Shown here one piece after another: positions 8,698 through 17,898 of a stretch of 64,000 nt of DNA. The notes beneath the pieces were generated by a model that saw nothing but the letters and a program-made list of their open reading frames with translations, was not told where the DNA came from and ran no database searches. Source of the stretch: Singulisphaera sp. GP187 (GTDB lineage Bacteria; Planctomycetota; Phycisphaerae; Phycisphaerales; SM1A02). The stretch's first letter is position 1. Every line of letters begins with the position of its first letter. Both the position numbers and the translations under genes were made by a program. Location of the stretch: positions 1-64,000 of the forward strand of contig CAMBXO010000010.1 in assembly GCA_945871915.1 (NCBI GenBank), in the 5' to 3' direction.

Positions 8698-9746
8698 TGT
8701 TTGGTTCGGCGTTGATCGTAGTGTCTTGCGGTCCTCCGGATTGCTTCGTCCAATGAAACCGTCTGCTTCACTCCAAGCTCCCTCTGAATTCTTGTGACAT
8801 CCGGGACATAGCGGAATGGCGGCACTTGGCTTGTACCAAGCCGGATAGCGGCGCCGGACTGGAGCACGGACGCAACACGATGCGCCAGTGATCGGATCGA
8901 GATGGCCTCTGTCGCACCAATGTTATAAACCGCTCCTGCGGCGCCATTCAACGCGATCGACCAAATCCATGCAGTCATGTCTGCGGTATAGAGATACGAT
9001 CGCACCGACTGCCCATCGCTCGAGAGTGTGATATCGCGACCCACAAGGGCATCACGAATAAAATTCCCGGCCGCAAATGCCCCGTCTAACGGGAGCATCG
9101 GACCAATCGTTGAGAAACAGCGGCTGACCGTAGTTGCGCACCTAGAGCTCGAGGCAAACTGAGTCAGTTCGGACTCCGCATGACGTTTGCATTGCGTGTA
9201 AGCACGGTCGGACTCTAGTGAGATCTCGGCGAATGGTTGATCCTCGGTCATGGAGTGCAATTCGGGTTGCTGCCGACCGTACACCGCGCCTGAACTGACG
9301 ACATGCACACGCTCTGCCGAACTCCGCCTTGCAAATTCAAGCACTCGGCGAGTTCCCAAGAGACCATCGTATTTCGACTGATCAGCATTCGTTCGATGCG
9401 CGACATCTGTGGCTGCGTGAATGATGCATCCATGCGGAGCAGGCGGAAATGGAAAATCACCGACCGCCCCCCTGAGCAGTGTCATCCAAGATGAGTCAAA
9501 AAATGTGGGCCATCGATTGACGAATGCATCTGGATCACGACTGAGGATTGTTGCCGTGCACCCAAGCGAATGAACTCGCCGAGCATGCGCAAGCGTGGCA
9601 AGCACCCACTTTCCCAAGAACCCAGTGCCGCCCGTAATAAACACAGCCTGGCGATCGAGCGACCGCCAGCCATCTCCAACTTGTGCGACCGCGGCCTCAA
9701 GATCGGTAGGGTCAAGCGCTTCTGCTTCCACACGATCAGGCGGCAT
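8694..9746 (-). CDS. NAD(P)-dependent nucleotide-sugar epimerase/reductase (SDR), YerF-like candidate
   Basis: An extended short-chain dehydrogenase of 350 residues. The Rossmann motif [12 protein letters not shown] sits about 35 residues in, HAATDVAH marks the nucleotide-sugar region, and the catalytic Tyr-Lys pair is in YTQCK preceded by VSSGAVYG. I chose the ATG at 9746, which overlaps the rfbH stop by 11 bases, over the upstream ATG at 9827, which would overlap by 92 bases. Position between rfbH and the TPP enzyme suggests it reduces or epimerises a CDP-keto-dideoxysugar. It could be the reductase that finishes a yersiniose-type sugar (YerF role) or an abequose/paratose-synthase-type reductase; sequence alone does not decide. 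Confidence 0.8.
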   Translation of the reverse strand: MPPDRVEAEALDPTDLEAAVAQVGDGWRSLDRQAVFITGGTGFLGKWVLATLAHARRVHSLGCTATILSRDPDAFVNRWPTFFDSSWMTLLRGAVGDFPFPPAPHGCIIHAATDVAHRTNADQSKYDGLLGTRRVLEFARRSSAERVHVVSSGAVYGRQQPELHSMTEDQPFAEISLESDRAYTQCKRHAESELTQFASSSRCATTVSRCFSTIGPMLPLDGAFAAGNFIRDALVGRDITLSSDGQSVRSYLYTADMTAWIWSIALNGAAGAVYNIGATEAISIRSLAHRVASVLQSGAAIRLGTSQVPPFRYVPDVTRIQRELGVKQTVSLDEAIRRTARHYDQRRTKQ

Positions 9747-11091
9747 GTGCCGGAATTCCGAGGTGGCTTGCAATTGTGTCTGCAACAAATGCGAGTTGCT
9801 CGCAACCGACCCCAGGGTGAATTCCAATCCAAAATGTTTGATGCATCACCTCGTCTGTGCGGGCCAGATCGCCGCTTACCCGAAATGTGCGGCCTTTCAT
9901 TGACGGTTGCCGAGTCAAGTTTCCAGCGAACAGTAGCCGCGTGCCAATCTTTGCCTCTTCAAGCCTTCGAAGAAGGTCGAGGCGTGAAATCGGTGCGGCG
10001 GCTTTCAGGGTGATCGGGAATCCAAACCACGATGGATCGCTGTGATTCGTTTCCTCTGGCAAGATCAGCCACCTACTGCAGCAGGCGAGGCGTTGCTTTA
10101 GAAACGCGAAGTTCGCCTTTCGCTGTTTGATAAACCCGTCGAGCCGATCGAGTTGCGCAAGCGCACATGCCGCCTGCATATCTGTGATCTTCATGTTGTA
10201 GCCAACATGCGAGTAGGTGTACTTGTGGTCGTAACCCTCGGGCAGATCCCCCAACTTCCAACAGAAGCGTTTTCCGCATGTATTGTCCTTGCCTGGATCG
10301 CAAAAACAATCTCGCCCCCAATCGCGAAACGACTCGGCAATTCGCTTCAATCTCGGATCATTGGTTAGCACTGCGCCACCTTCGCCCATGGTTATATGGT
10401 GCGCCGGATAGAAACTGAGTGTTGCTAGATCGCCAAATGTGCCTACTTTCCGACCTTGGTAGGTGCTACCGAGCGCGTCGCAACAATCCTCGATCAACCA
10501 AAGATCGTGCCGTTTAGCAATCTCGCTCACGGCTGTGAGATCGAATGGGTTTCCAAGTGTATGCGCAAGCATAATTGCCCTAGTTTTCTTCGTGATTGCT
10601 GCCTCAATTTTGGTTGCATCAATGTTGTATGTGGGAATCGACACATCCACAAACACGGGAACGGCGCCGCACTGCAGGATCGGATTCACTGTTGTCGGAA
10701 ATCCCGCCGCAACAGAGATGACTTCGTCACCAGGCTGAATCGCTCGACCCTCAAGTTTGGGCGAGGTGAGTGTTGTAAACGCGATCAGATTCGCTGATGA
10801 TCCTGAGTTCACCGTGAGGGCGTGACGGACACCAACAAATCTGGCAAGCCGCCTTTCAAACTCAGTATTGAATCGTCCAGAGGTAAGCCACCCGTCAAGC
10901 GCTGCATCCACCATGTTGCGCAATTCGGCAGCACCGAGAACCTTGCCGGCTGGGGGAACTGGAGTCTCTCTAGGAATAAATGGCTTGGGATCGTACTGAA
11001 TAGCCGCATATTGATTGACGAGCTCCGCAATCTTTTTCCGCAATTCATCCTTGGCCGCAGATGAGTCGAATTGGGGGAGCTCTACCGACAT
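9736..11091 (-). CDS. rfbH: CDP-4-keto-6-deoxyglucose 3-dehydrase (E1, RfbH/DdhC)
   Basis: A 451-residue PMP- and [2Fe-2S]-dependent enzyme that removes the C3 hydroxyl of CDP-4-keto-6-deoxyglucose. The fold is DegT/DnrJ aminotransferase, but the PLP-binding lysine is replaced by His231 in SFYPAHHIT, the diagnostic change of E1. The iron-sulfur motif CX57CX1CX7C, known from this family, is complete: Cys204, Cys262, Cys264 and Cys272. The start ATG at 11091 overlaps the rfbG stop by 10 bases; a longer upstream reading frame of 40 residues is not conserved-looking. The electron-donating reductase partner (E3, DdhD/AscD) is not in the window. Confidence 0.95.
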   Translation of the reverse strand: MSVELPQFDSSAAKDELRKKIAELVNQYAAIQYDPKPFIPRETPVPPAGKVLGAAELRNMVDAALDGWLTSGRFNTEFERRLARFVGVRHALTVNSGSSANLIAFTTLTSPKLEGRAIQPGDEVISVAAGFPTTVNPILQCGAVPVFVDVSIPTYNIDATKIEAAITKKTRAIMLAHTLGNPFDLTAVSEIAKRHDLWLIEDCCDALGSTYQGRKVGTFGDLATLSFYPAHHITMGEGGAVLTNDPRLKRIAESFRDWGRDCFCDPGKDNTCGKRFCWKLGDLPEGYDHKYTYSHVGYNMKITDMQAACALAQLDRLDGFIKQRKANFAFLKQRLACCSRWLILPEETNHSDPSWFGFPITLKAAAPISRLDLLRRLEEAKIGTRLLFAGNLTRQPSMKGRTFRVSGDLARTDEVMHQTFWIGIHPGVGCEQLAFVADTIASHLGIPAHAA

Positions 11092-12149
11092 GCTTGAAAC
11101 TCCGCGATCTGCGAAACGGTCTTGGCTCGCATGTCGTGGCCCCGCGCCGACGAGCGGTGCCAATCGATGATGGCAGTCAACGAATGTTCGAGTGGCCACC
11201 GCGGACACCATCCAAGTCTCTGCTTCGCCTTAGTAATGTCCAGTCTTAGGAACTGCGCTTCATGCGGATGTTCCTCGCTATCGATCTTCCATGATGCGCC
11301 TTCGCCCCACAGCTCTGTCAGTTTGTTGGCGACCCACCCAACCGGTTTCGCATCGTGTTCGACTGGTCCAAAGTTCCAGCTCTCGGCGAATGAGTGCCCA
11401 TCGGTTATCAAACGCTCAGCAAGCAACAGATAGCCGGAGAGTGGCTCTAGCACATGCTGCCATGGCCGGATGGCGTGTGGGTTACGAATGCGGGCCGGAT
11501 GCCCGGATTCGATTGCGCGAATAATGTCGGGAATGAGCCTGTCCAGCGACCAGTCGCCGCCACCAATGACATTTCCAGACCGCGCGCTTGAAAGACCAAC
11601 GCGGTGATGGCTATGGCGGTCTGGTGAAAAGTACGAGTTGCGATACGCCGCAGAGACCAATTCGGCGCATCCCTTGCTACTGCTATACGGATCAAAGCCA
11701 CCCATGGCGTCTGACTCAACAAATCCGCGATTCGAGCCACGATTTTCGTAGCACTTGTCGCTTGTAACCACTACGACTGCCCGCACCGAGGGGATGCGCC
11801 GCACTGAATCAAGCAAGTGTGCGGTCCCCATCACATTGGTCGCAAATGTATCGATGGGTTGCTCGTAAGAAACGCGAACAAGCGCCTGTGCTGCGAGGTG
11901 AAACACCACTTCTGGTTGAGCGTCCACCAAGCAGGATTCCAGTGCCTCTCGATCTCTGATGTCCGCGAGTGTTGAGGTCATTCCATCGGCCACATTTGCG
12001 ATTTCAAAGAGATTAGAACTGGTTTGTGGCGGCAACGCGTAACCATGAACCACGGATCCCATCTGCTGCAGCCACAGGCTAAGCCACGAACCCTTAAACC
12101 CTGTATGCCCTGTCATGAAGACGCGGCGACCCTTCCAGAATGCGTTCAT
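11082..12149 (-). CDS. rfbG: CDP-glucose 4,6-dehydratase
   Basis: Extended SDR of 355 residues that converts CDP-glucose to CDP-4-keto-6-deoxyglucose with internal hydride transfer by NAD. The Rossmann motif appears as [12 protein letters not shown] near the N-terminus, the ladder [15 protein letters not shown] is typical of sugar dehydratases, and the active-site YSSSK lies in [12 protein letters not shown]. The ATG at 12149 gives a 4-base overlap with the rfbF stop; an ATG two codons upstream is also possible. It receives the product of RfbF and feeds RfbH. Confidence 0.95.
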   Translation of the reverse strand: MNAFWKGRRVFMTGHTGFKGSWLSLWLQQMGSVVHGYALPPQTSSNLFEIANVADGMTSTLADIRDREALESCLVDAQPEVVFHLAAQALVRVSYEQPIDTFATNVMGTAHLLDSVRRIPSVRAVVVVTSDKCYENRGSNRGFVESDAMGGFDPYSSSKGCAELVSAAYRNSYFSPDRHSHHRVGLSSARSGNVIGGGDWSLDRLIPDIIRAIESGHPARIRNPHAIRPWQHVLEPLSGYLLLAERLITDGHSFAESWNFGPVEHDAKPVGWVANKLTELWGEGASWKIDSEEHPHEAQFLRLDITKAKQRLGWCPRWPLEHSLTAIIDWHRSSARGHDMRAKTVSQIAEFQACR

Positions 12150-12922
12150 ACCCATGTCTTCCACGGTGCCGCACCAGATTTCCAAAGGTCTTCAAGCAGT
12201 TGGCGATCACGAAGCGTGTCCATTGGTTGCCAGAATCCTTCATGCCGGTGCGCTCGCAATTGATCTGAACTTGCAAGGGCTTCGAGGGGTTCTCGCTCCC
12301 AGACGGTCGAATCGTCTTTCAATAGAGCGAGCACTTCGTTCTTGAGAACGAAAAAACCTCCATTTATCATTCCGCCTTCGCCGCGAGGCTTTTCAGCGAA
12401 CGAGAGAACTCTGTTTCCGTCGCCAAGATTGAGGGATCCAAACCGGGCCGGAGATTGGGTGGCCGTCAGAGTGGCTTTTCGTCCGTGTGCTTTGTGAAAC
12501 GCGAGCAGTGAAGAAATGTCGACGTCGCTTACCCCATCTCCATAAGTAAAGCAGAAATCGGGTTCACCCTTCAGATACGGGGCGACTCTCTTGAGCCGCC
12601 CACCTGTCATCGAGTCTTCACCGGTATCGACAAGAGTCACCCTCCATGGCTCGGACGATTGCTGATGAACTTCCATCCCATTCGTCTTGATGTCAAAAGT
12701 GACATCCGATGCATGAAGAAAGTAATTCGCGAAGTACTCCTTGATCATGTACCCCCGATAACCACAACAGATGATGAAGTCGTGAATGCCATGGACGCCG
12801 TACATTTTCATGATGTGCCACAAGATTGGCTTGCCCCCAATTTCAATCATTGGCTTTGGTCGCAAGTGGCTCTCTTCTGAAATTCGTGTTCCCATACCCC
12901 CAGCAAGAATGACTGCTTTCAT
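12146..12922 (-). CDS. rfbF: Glucose-1-phosphate cytidylyltransferase
   Basis: A 258-residue nucleotidyltransferase making CDP-glucose from CTP and glucose-1-phosphate, the entry step of all CDP-dideoxyhexose routes. The N-terminal signature [12 protein letters not shown], the lysine in [13 protein letters not shown] and the metal-binding [10 protein letters not shown] are visible. Length equals that of the Salmonella and Yersinia enzymes. The gene overlaps the upstream GT4 gene and the downstream rfbG by 4 bases each, so the three are coupled. Local base composition is lower in G+C than the flanking housekeeping genes. Confidence 0.96.
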   Translation of the reverse strand: MKAVILAGGMGTRISEESHLRPKPMIEIGGKPILWHIMKMYGVHGIHDFIICCGYRGYMIKEYFANYFLHASDVTFDIKTNGMEVHQQSSEPWRVTLVDTGEDSMTGGRLKRVAPYLKGEPDFCFTYGDGVSDVDISSLLAFHKAHGRKATLTATQSPARFGSLNLGDGNRVLSFAEKPRGEGGMINGGFFVLKNEVLALLKDDSTVWEREPLEALASSDQLRAHRHEGFWQPMDTLRDRQLLEDLWKSGAAPWKTWV

Positions 12923-14067
12923 GGAAGGGACCTTTCTTCTTGATGCAACGGTGTCATGCGTGCTGCATAGATTCTACTGATGCGATCGGCGACCTGATCC
13001 CACCCCCTTGCATGTGCCGTCACCCGCGCCGATTCTCCCATTGTTTTCTGCAAGTGTGAATCCATCAAGCAACCAAGACGTTCGGCGCAAACTTCGGGCT
13101 CATCGCGATCTGTAAGCACAAATCCATTAACTCCGTCGCGAACAAGATCCTTCACACCCATCTGATCGCCAATCACCACCGGCAGACTCGCTGCCATCGC
13201 TTCGAGCACCACCATGCAGAAAGTCTCGAACTCACTGAGCATTCCGAGTACATCGGCGGCACTGTAATACCGCTCAATGCCACCCGAAATCGCTCCTGTG
13301 AATATCACATCACCACTGATGCCAAGTTCGTTGGCGAGTTTCTGAAACTTGGCAACATTGCCTCGCCCAACCACCACAAGGTGCATCGGTTTCGTTGGGA
13401 CCGCACGCCTCAAGTTGGCAAACCCTCGCATCAAACGATCGAGCCCTTTGGCCTCGAAGTTCATTCCGACAAACAACACGACAAATGCGTCACTTGTGAT
13501 TCCGAGTGTCCTGCGAACTTCATTGCGCGAGATTTCGCTGAACGCAAACTGCTTCGCATCTACGCCGGGATGCACCACCATCCACTCACCAGGCAATGCG
13601 TCAAACTCCTCTTGGAATCGCTCCTTTAGCAATGTGCTCACGGGCATGAAGACTGCGTTCCCACCGCCGGCCATCATGCGCCGATCAATCATCATCATGA
13701 CCCGATCAAAGAGTTTCGGGCGCCGCTTCCTTACATTTCTGATCCACATTCCATGCGGTGCTCCGTGGGTGCTAAACACATCCGCCTTGAATGTGGGCCA
13801 GTGCGAGTGCACAAGATCAAAGCTGCCTCTGCGGATCATGTACTGCGACAACACCGCGAACGACCATGGTCGCAGAAATCTAGGAAATTTAAGGCGGGGA
13901 ACTCTGTGAAAGGTGACCGCCGAACATTGCGACTGCCACCGATTGGCAAACACATGAAGCTCAAAGTGACCAGTTGCAGCAAGCCGCTCAGTCACTTCCT
14001 GAACAAACCGCTCGCTCCCACCTACGCCACCAAATTTCTCCGCAATTATTGCGACGCGTGGAGCCAC
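12919..14067 (-). CDS. Family 4 glycosyltransferase
   Basis: A 382-residue GT-B enzyme, expected on the cytoplasmic membrane face. The N-terminal half has a glycine-rich [13 protein letters not shown] loop typical of GT4 acceptor domains; the C-terminal half has VVVGRGN, then [13 protein letters not shown] and the catalytic acidic stretch [15 protein letters not shown]. It starts one base after the glmS stop (TGA-ATG spacing) and overlaps rfbF by 4 bases, tying the hexosamine gene to the dideoxysugar operon. The sugar transferred is unknown. Confidence 0.9.
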   Translation of the reverse strand: MAPRVAIIAEKFGGVGGSERFVQEVTERLAATGHFELHVFANRWQSQCSAVTFHRVPRLKFPRFLRPWSFAVLSQYMIRRGSFDLVHSHWPTFKADVFSTHGAPHGMWIRNVRKRRPKLFDRVMMMIDRRMMAGGGNAVFMPVSTLLKERFQEEFDALPGEWMVVHPGVDAKQFAFSEISRNEVRRTLGITSDAFVVLFVGMNFEAKGLDRLMRGFANLRRAVPTKPMHLVVVGRGNVAKFQKLANELGISGDVIFTGAISGGIERYYSAADVLGMLSEFETFCMVVLEAMAASLPVVIGDQMGVKDLVRDGVNGFVLTDRDEPEVCAERLGCLMDSHLQKTMGESARVTAHARGWDQVADRISRIYAARMTPLHQEERSLP

Positions 14068-15906
14068 TCACTCCACCGTCACGCTTTTAGCCAAATTCCG
14101 CGGCTTATCCACGTCTTTACCGCGCATCACCGCCGCGTGATACGCCATCAATTGAAGCGGAACAACCGTGACCAATGGCTGCAGCAATTCCGGAACATCC
14201 GGCACATAAAACACATCCTCTGCCATGCTCTTAATGTCTTCGTCGCCCTCGGTCGCCACCGCAATCACATGGCCACCACGGCTTCGAACCTCCTGAATAT
14301 TGCTGAGCACTTTCTCGTATTGACTGTTCCTTGTTGCCACAAACACCACCGGCATGCCCTTATCAATCAATGCAATCGGACCGTGCTTCATCTCTGCCGC
14401 AGGCATTCCCTCGGCATGGATGTAACTGATTTCTTTCAGCTTGAGCGCACCCTCAAGCGCCACGGGCCAATTCAATCCGCGGCCAAGAAACAGCCAGTTC
14501 TCTCGCTCGATGTATTTTTCCGTGGCCTTCTTAATGTGGTCACTCAACAACAGCGCTCGCTCGATCGCGGCAGGAATGCGATCGAGGGCCTGCAGGAATT
14601 TGGTGACATGGTCGGCACTGAGATAGCGCCGCCGACCTACAAACAGAGACAACATGCTTGCCACCATCACTTGCCCCACAAACGCCTTCGTACTGGCCAC
14701 ACCGATCTCCGGGCCCACTCGCAAGTACACACCCGCATCCGTTTCTCGCGAAATGCTGCTGCCCACCACATTCACAATTCCAAGAGCCATCGCACCTCGA
14801 CTCTTCGCTTCCTGAAGCGCTGCAAGCGTGTCAGCCGTTTCGCCGCTCTGGCTCACGGCAACCACCACAGTGCCTTCTTCGACAATCGGATTTCGATAGC
14901 GGAACTCACTGGCATAGGACCAGTCACTTGGAATCTTTCCGAGTTCCTCCATCAAATAGGTCCCGATCATGCACGCGTGGAGAGCGGTGCCCTGCCCCAC
15001 AAAAACAATGCGCCGAGACGTGGCAAGCTGGCGTGCCAATTGCGAAATCCCACCCAACACAATCTGCCCGCCACGCATATCCACTCGACCCTGCAGCGTC
15101 ATCCGTAGTGCACGGGGTTGCTCGTAGATTTCCTTGAGCATGTAGTGTTCAAAATTTCCAAGTTCGATTTCCGCAAGATCAAACTCCAGCTCCTTCACCT
15201 GTGCATTCACCGGAACATCGTCCACAGTGCTGGTGCGGAAACTGTCTCGCGTAAGTTTGGCCACCGTGTAATCCGCAAGTGTGAACGCTTGCGTGGTGTG
15301 CGCCACAATGGCACTTGAGTCGCTGGCCACCACATACTCGTCCTTGCCCACGCCGACCATCAACGGACTTCCCTTGCGTGCAACCACCAGCACATCGGGC
15401 TCCTTCTGACAAACGACCGCGATGGCGTACGCACCCGTCACTTCTCGCAGCGCCGCCTGTACGGCCTTCTCAAGGTCGCCCTTGTACACCTCGCCAATCA
15501 AATGCGCCAGCACTTCGGTATCCGTGTCGCTGACAAAGGTGTGACCCTTCTCCGTGAGATAGGTCTTCAGGCTTGCATAGTTCTCAATGATTCCATTGTG
15601 AATGATCGCAATGCCATGACCCAGCTTTGAATCATCACAATGCGGATGTGCATTCTTGTCCGTAACGCCCCCGTGCGTTGCCCACCGCGTATGCGCGATG
15701 CCAAGGCTGCCCTCAAACTTGCCCTGCTTCTCGATGAGCTCCTCCAGATTGCGAACCCGACCAACGGCTCGAGCCATCTTCAGCTTTCCGCCCTCAAGAA
15801 CCGCCACGCCTGCACTGTCATATCCGCGGTATTCAAGCCGCTTAAGCCCCTCCAGCAGAATGGGAGTGGCTGGCCGGCGTCCGATGTAGGCGACAATTCC
15901 GCACAT
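14068..15906 (-). CDS. glmS: Glutamine--fructose-6-phosphate aminotransferase (isomerizing)
   Basis: First committed step of UDP-GlcNAc synthesis: fructose-6-phosphate plus glutamine gives glucosamine-6-phosphate. The 612-residue product has the N-terminal nucleophile Cys2 (MCGIVAYIG), the glutaminase motif YRGYDSAGVA, ARWATHG, then two SIS domains with VSQSGETADT and the C-terminal KSVTVE. Length and motifs are standard. A GGAG ribosome site lies 9 bases before the ATG. It is the first gene of the polysaccharide operon, feeding amino sugar precursors for wall and surface glycan. I see no convincing glmS ribozyme in the 150 bases upstream. Confidence 0.97.
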   Translation of the reverse strand: MCGIVAYIGRRPATPILLEGLKRLEYRGYDSAGVAVLEGGKLKMARAVGRVRNLEELIEKQGKFEGSLGIAHTRWATHGGVTDKNAHPHCDDSKLGHGIAIIHNGIIENYASLKTYLTEKGHTFVSDTDTEVLAHLIGEVYKGDLEKAVQAALREVTGAYAIAVVCQKEPDVLVVARKGSPLMVGVGKDEYVVASDSSAIVAHTTQAFTLADYTVAKLTRDSFRTSTVDDVPVNAQVKELEFDLAEIELGNFEHYMLKEIYEQPRALRMTLQGRVDMRGGQIVLGGISQLARQLATSRRIVFVGQGTALHACMIGTYLMEELGKIPSDWSYASEFRYRNPIVEEGTVVVAVSQSGETADTLAALQEAKSRGAMALGIVNVVGSSISRETDAGVYLRVGPEIGVASTKAFVGQVMVASMLSLFVGRRRYLSADHVTKFLQALDRIPAAIERALLLSDHIKKATEKYIERENWLFLGRGLNWPVALEGALKLKEISYIHAEGMPAAEMKHGPIALIDKGMPVVFVATRNSQYEKVLSNIQEVRSRGGHVIAVATEGDEDIKSMAEDVFYVPDVPELLQPLVTVVPLQLMAYHAAVMRGKDVDKPRNLAKSVTVE

Positions 15907-15981
15907 GTTGAGGGCTCCTACGAGGCGAGAAAACCAAACAGAGATACAAGACGGTTCGGTAAGGTATCAGGGAAGTTCGCG

Positions 15982-16001
15982 CGGACCATGACATTGGTCC
16001 G
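15982..16001. promoter_or_regulatory. Inverted repeat in the glmS/mthfS divergent promoter region
   Basis: CGGACCA and TGGTCCG form a perfect 7-bp inverted repeat around a 6-base centre. It lies about midway in the 151-base region from which glmS (minus) and mthfS (plus) diverge, so it could be an operator or an mRNA hairpin in the mthfS leader. No regulator for it is known here. Confidence 0.3.
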
Positions 16002-16057
16002 GAGATGGAATGGATTGGCAACGATCTCACAGGGCCCGAAACGGAGACACTCGCGGT

Positions 16058-16657
16058 ATGGCAGATTCTCTTGACAATCAGAAAGCCGCGATCCGCTTGC
16101 AAATCCGTGGCGAACTGCGTTCGATGGACGCAGCGACTCGCGCAGAAGAAAGCACCAGAATTCGTGCGTCCATTCGAGCGTGGCCCGTGTGGCAGCAGTC
16201 TCGGTGCGTGATGGGATTTCTTCCGCTGCCCAACGAGATCGACCTGCGACCGCTGCTGGCCGAGGCAATTTCTCGTGGAGTGTGCGTGGCTGTTCCTGCT
16301 GCCGGACATGATGGCTCCATGACTCCGCACCAACTGCAGTCGCTGGATGCGAACGCATTGGAACAGGATGAAATGGGTGTCTTTGTTCCAAAGACGCGAC
16401 ACCCTGTGGACATTGAAACACTTCAGGTGGTTCTTGTTCCTGGGATCGCGTTTGATGCATTCGGCCACCGCCTCGGTCGCGGTGGTGGGTATTACGACCG
16501 CTTTCTCGCGCGTCTTCCAAAGCCTTCGGCCACGCTTGGTGTTGCATGGCCTCGACAACATGTGGCACGCGTTCCCATTTCATCACAGGACATGCGAGTG
16601 GAATGGCTTGCACTTCCAACTGGAATCATTGCAGCACAACCGGTCGAACCGATCTAA
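16058..16657 (+). CDS. 5-formyltetrahydrofolate cyclo-ligase
   Basis: A 199-residue enzyme that uses ATP to turn 5-formyl-THF into 5,10-methenyl-THF, recycling a folate dead end. The C-terminal phosphate-binding signature GRGGGYYDRFL and the preceding LVPGIAFDAFGHRLG are diagnostic; K-Q-x-R-type residues in the N-terminal helix bind ATP. I chose the ATG at 16058 because the conserved N-terminal helix begins there; an upstream ATG at 16010 would add 16 residues. It opens a plus-strand run continuing with the L,D-transpeptidase 35 bases on. Confidence 0.93.
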   Translation: MADSLDNQKAAIRLQIRGELRSMDAATRAEESTRIRASIRAWPVWQQSRCVMGFLPLPNEIDLRPLLAEAISRGVCVAVPAAGHDGSMTPHQLQSLDANALEQDEMGVFVPKTRHPVDIETLQVVLVPGIAFDAFGHRLGRGGGYYDRFLARLPKPSATLGVAWPRQHVARVPISSQDMRVEWLALPTGIIAAQPVEPI

Positions 16658-16692
16658 TCTTTCCCAACACCCTGCTCACTGGAGAACACGCA

Positions 16693-17898
16693 ATGGTCCT
16701 TTCAAGTCAAAGTTCACGCATGAGTACACGCGGTCGATTCATGACCAACAGCGGCGGAAGGCGTGGGCGCGGCAAGCGAATGTTGGTAGCGGTCGTGCCC
16801 ATCGCGGCTCTCGCATTCGTGGTCTGGTATGTCTGGTCGTGGATGACAAAGACGTCGGAGTTTGAGGCCGCACAGACCGCGGAGGCGATCATGCCACCGG
16901 CTGCACAAGTCAATGATGCCGTGATTGGCTCCGAGGGCATGACCAGTGGTGGCAGCGAGACCTCTCGCACCGAGGCACCCGCGACAACTTTGACGGTTCC
17001 GGTTGAACAAGGAAGCGAGACGACTGGTCGAACGACGACAGGCGAATCGAACGCGGCACGTTCTGGCTCCACACATGCGGTGATCGGTGCTACAACAAGT
17101 TCCGGCCAAGACAATTCAACCTCGGATGGCGGCAGCATTGCGTCGCTCAATACGGCGATCGATCAGGCGGAAAAAGACCCGGTACGAGCCAGAGTTGCCC
17201 TGACTCGGCTTCTCGAGGGCTCGGCGCTTGGCACCGCCGACCGCATGCGTGGCTATGACGCAATCAACAAGATCAACGGGGTGCTGGTGTTTAGCAATCG
17301 CATAGTGGCCACTGATCCGTATTCCACGGTTTACAAGGTGCAGGATGGCGATTCACTCGCTCGCATTGCCAAAGAACAGAAACTGAATTGCGACTGGCGG
17401 TTCCTCCAACGCATCAACGGTATTGCCAATGTGAATTCACTCAGCGTTGGTCAGTCACTGAAACTCCCGCTGGGAGCCTTTCATGGTGAGGTTCGCAAAG
17501 CCGAGTTCCGGTTCAACATGTTTCTTGGGGATGGCGAAAAGCGCGTGATGATTGCCAGTTACCCCATTGGTCTGGGCGAATTGAACAGCACTCCAACCGG
17601 CGCATTTATCGTGCGACCCAAGAGCAAATTGATCGATCCGGAGTGGCGCAATCCACGGACGGGAGAACAATTCAAACCAAACGATCCCAAGAACCCAATT
17701 GGCGAACGGTGGATCGGACTCAAGGGCATTGAGCCACACAACAAGGACTTTGACGGTTACGGAATTCACGGAACGATCGACGCTGAGTCCATTGGCCAGC
17801 AACGCAGCATGGGGTGTGTGCGCATGCGGCCAACCGATGTCGAACTTGTTTACGAACTGATGACTGAACCCCATTCAACCGTCACCATCGCCCCATGA
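16693..17898 (+). CDS. LysM-containing L,D-transpeptidase
   Basis: A 401-residue envelope enzyme expected to cross-link or remodel peptidoglycan, or anchor proteins to it. It has an N-terminal membrane anchor (about residues 30-50), a Ser/Thr-rich linker, a LysM domain (about 214-260, YKVQDGDSLARIA) and a C-terminal YkuD domain. The catalytic motif is complete: HGT, then SMGCVRM with Cys375 as nucleophile. The ATG at 16693 has GGAG eight bases upstream; a longer in-frame extension overlaps mthfS and is rejected. Its stop overlaps the next gene by 4 bases, which suggests a functional link to that unknown secreted protein. Presence of this enzyme argues for a peptidoglycan wall. Confidence 0.93.
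   Translation: MVLSSQSSRMSTRGRFMTNSGGRRGRGKRMLVAVVPIAALAFVVWYVWSWMTKTSEFEAAQTAEAIMPPAAQVNDAVIGSEGMTSGGSETSRTEAPATTLTVPVEQGSETTGRTTTGESNAARSGSTHAVIGATTSSGQDNSTSDGGSIASLNTAIDQAEKDPVRARVALTRLLEGSALGTADRMRGYDAINKINGVLVFSNRIVATDPYSTVYKVQDGDSLARIAKEQKLNCDWRFLQRINGIANVNSLSVGQSLKLPLGAFHGEVRKAEFRFNMFLGDGEKRVMIASYPIGLGELNSTPTGAFIVRPKSKLIDPEWRNPRTGEQFKPNDPKNPIGERWIGLKGIEPHNKDFDGYGIHGTIDAESIGQQRSMGCVRMRPTDVELVYELMTEPHSTVTIAP

Noticed and set aside
8694-9827. Longer form of the SDR protein starting at 9827
   Set aside because: It would overlap the rfbH coding end by 92 bases; the internal ATG at 9746 gives the short overlap used throughout this operon.
13753-15108. A 451-codon open frame on the plus strand opposite glmS and the GT4 gene
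   Set aside because: It runs across the junction of two genuine minus-strand genes; its translation is His/Arg/Pro-rich without domain features.
15907-16057. glmS ribozyme or 6S RNA in the glmS/mthfS intergenic region
   Set aside because: The interval is only 151 bases. I could not recognise the conserved glmS ribozyme core, and the 6S-type long imperfect hairpin is not visible; only a 7-bp inverted repeat is there.
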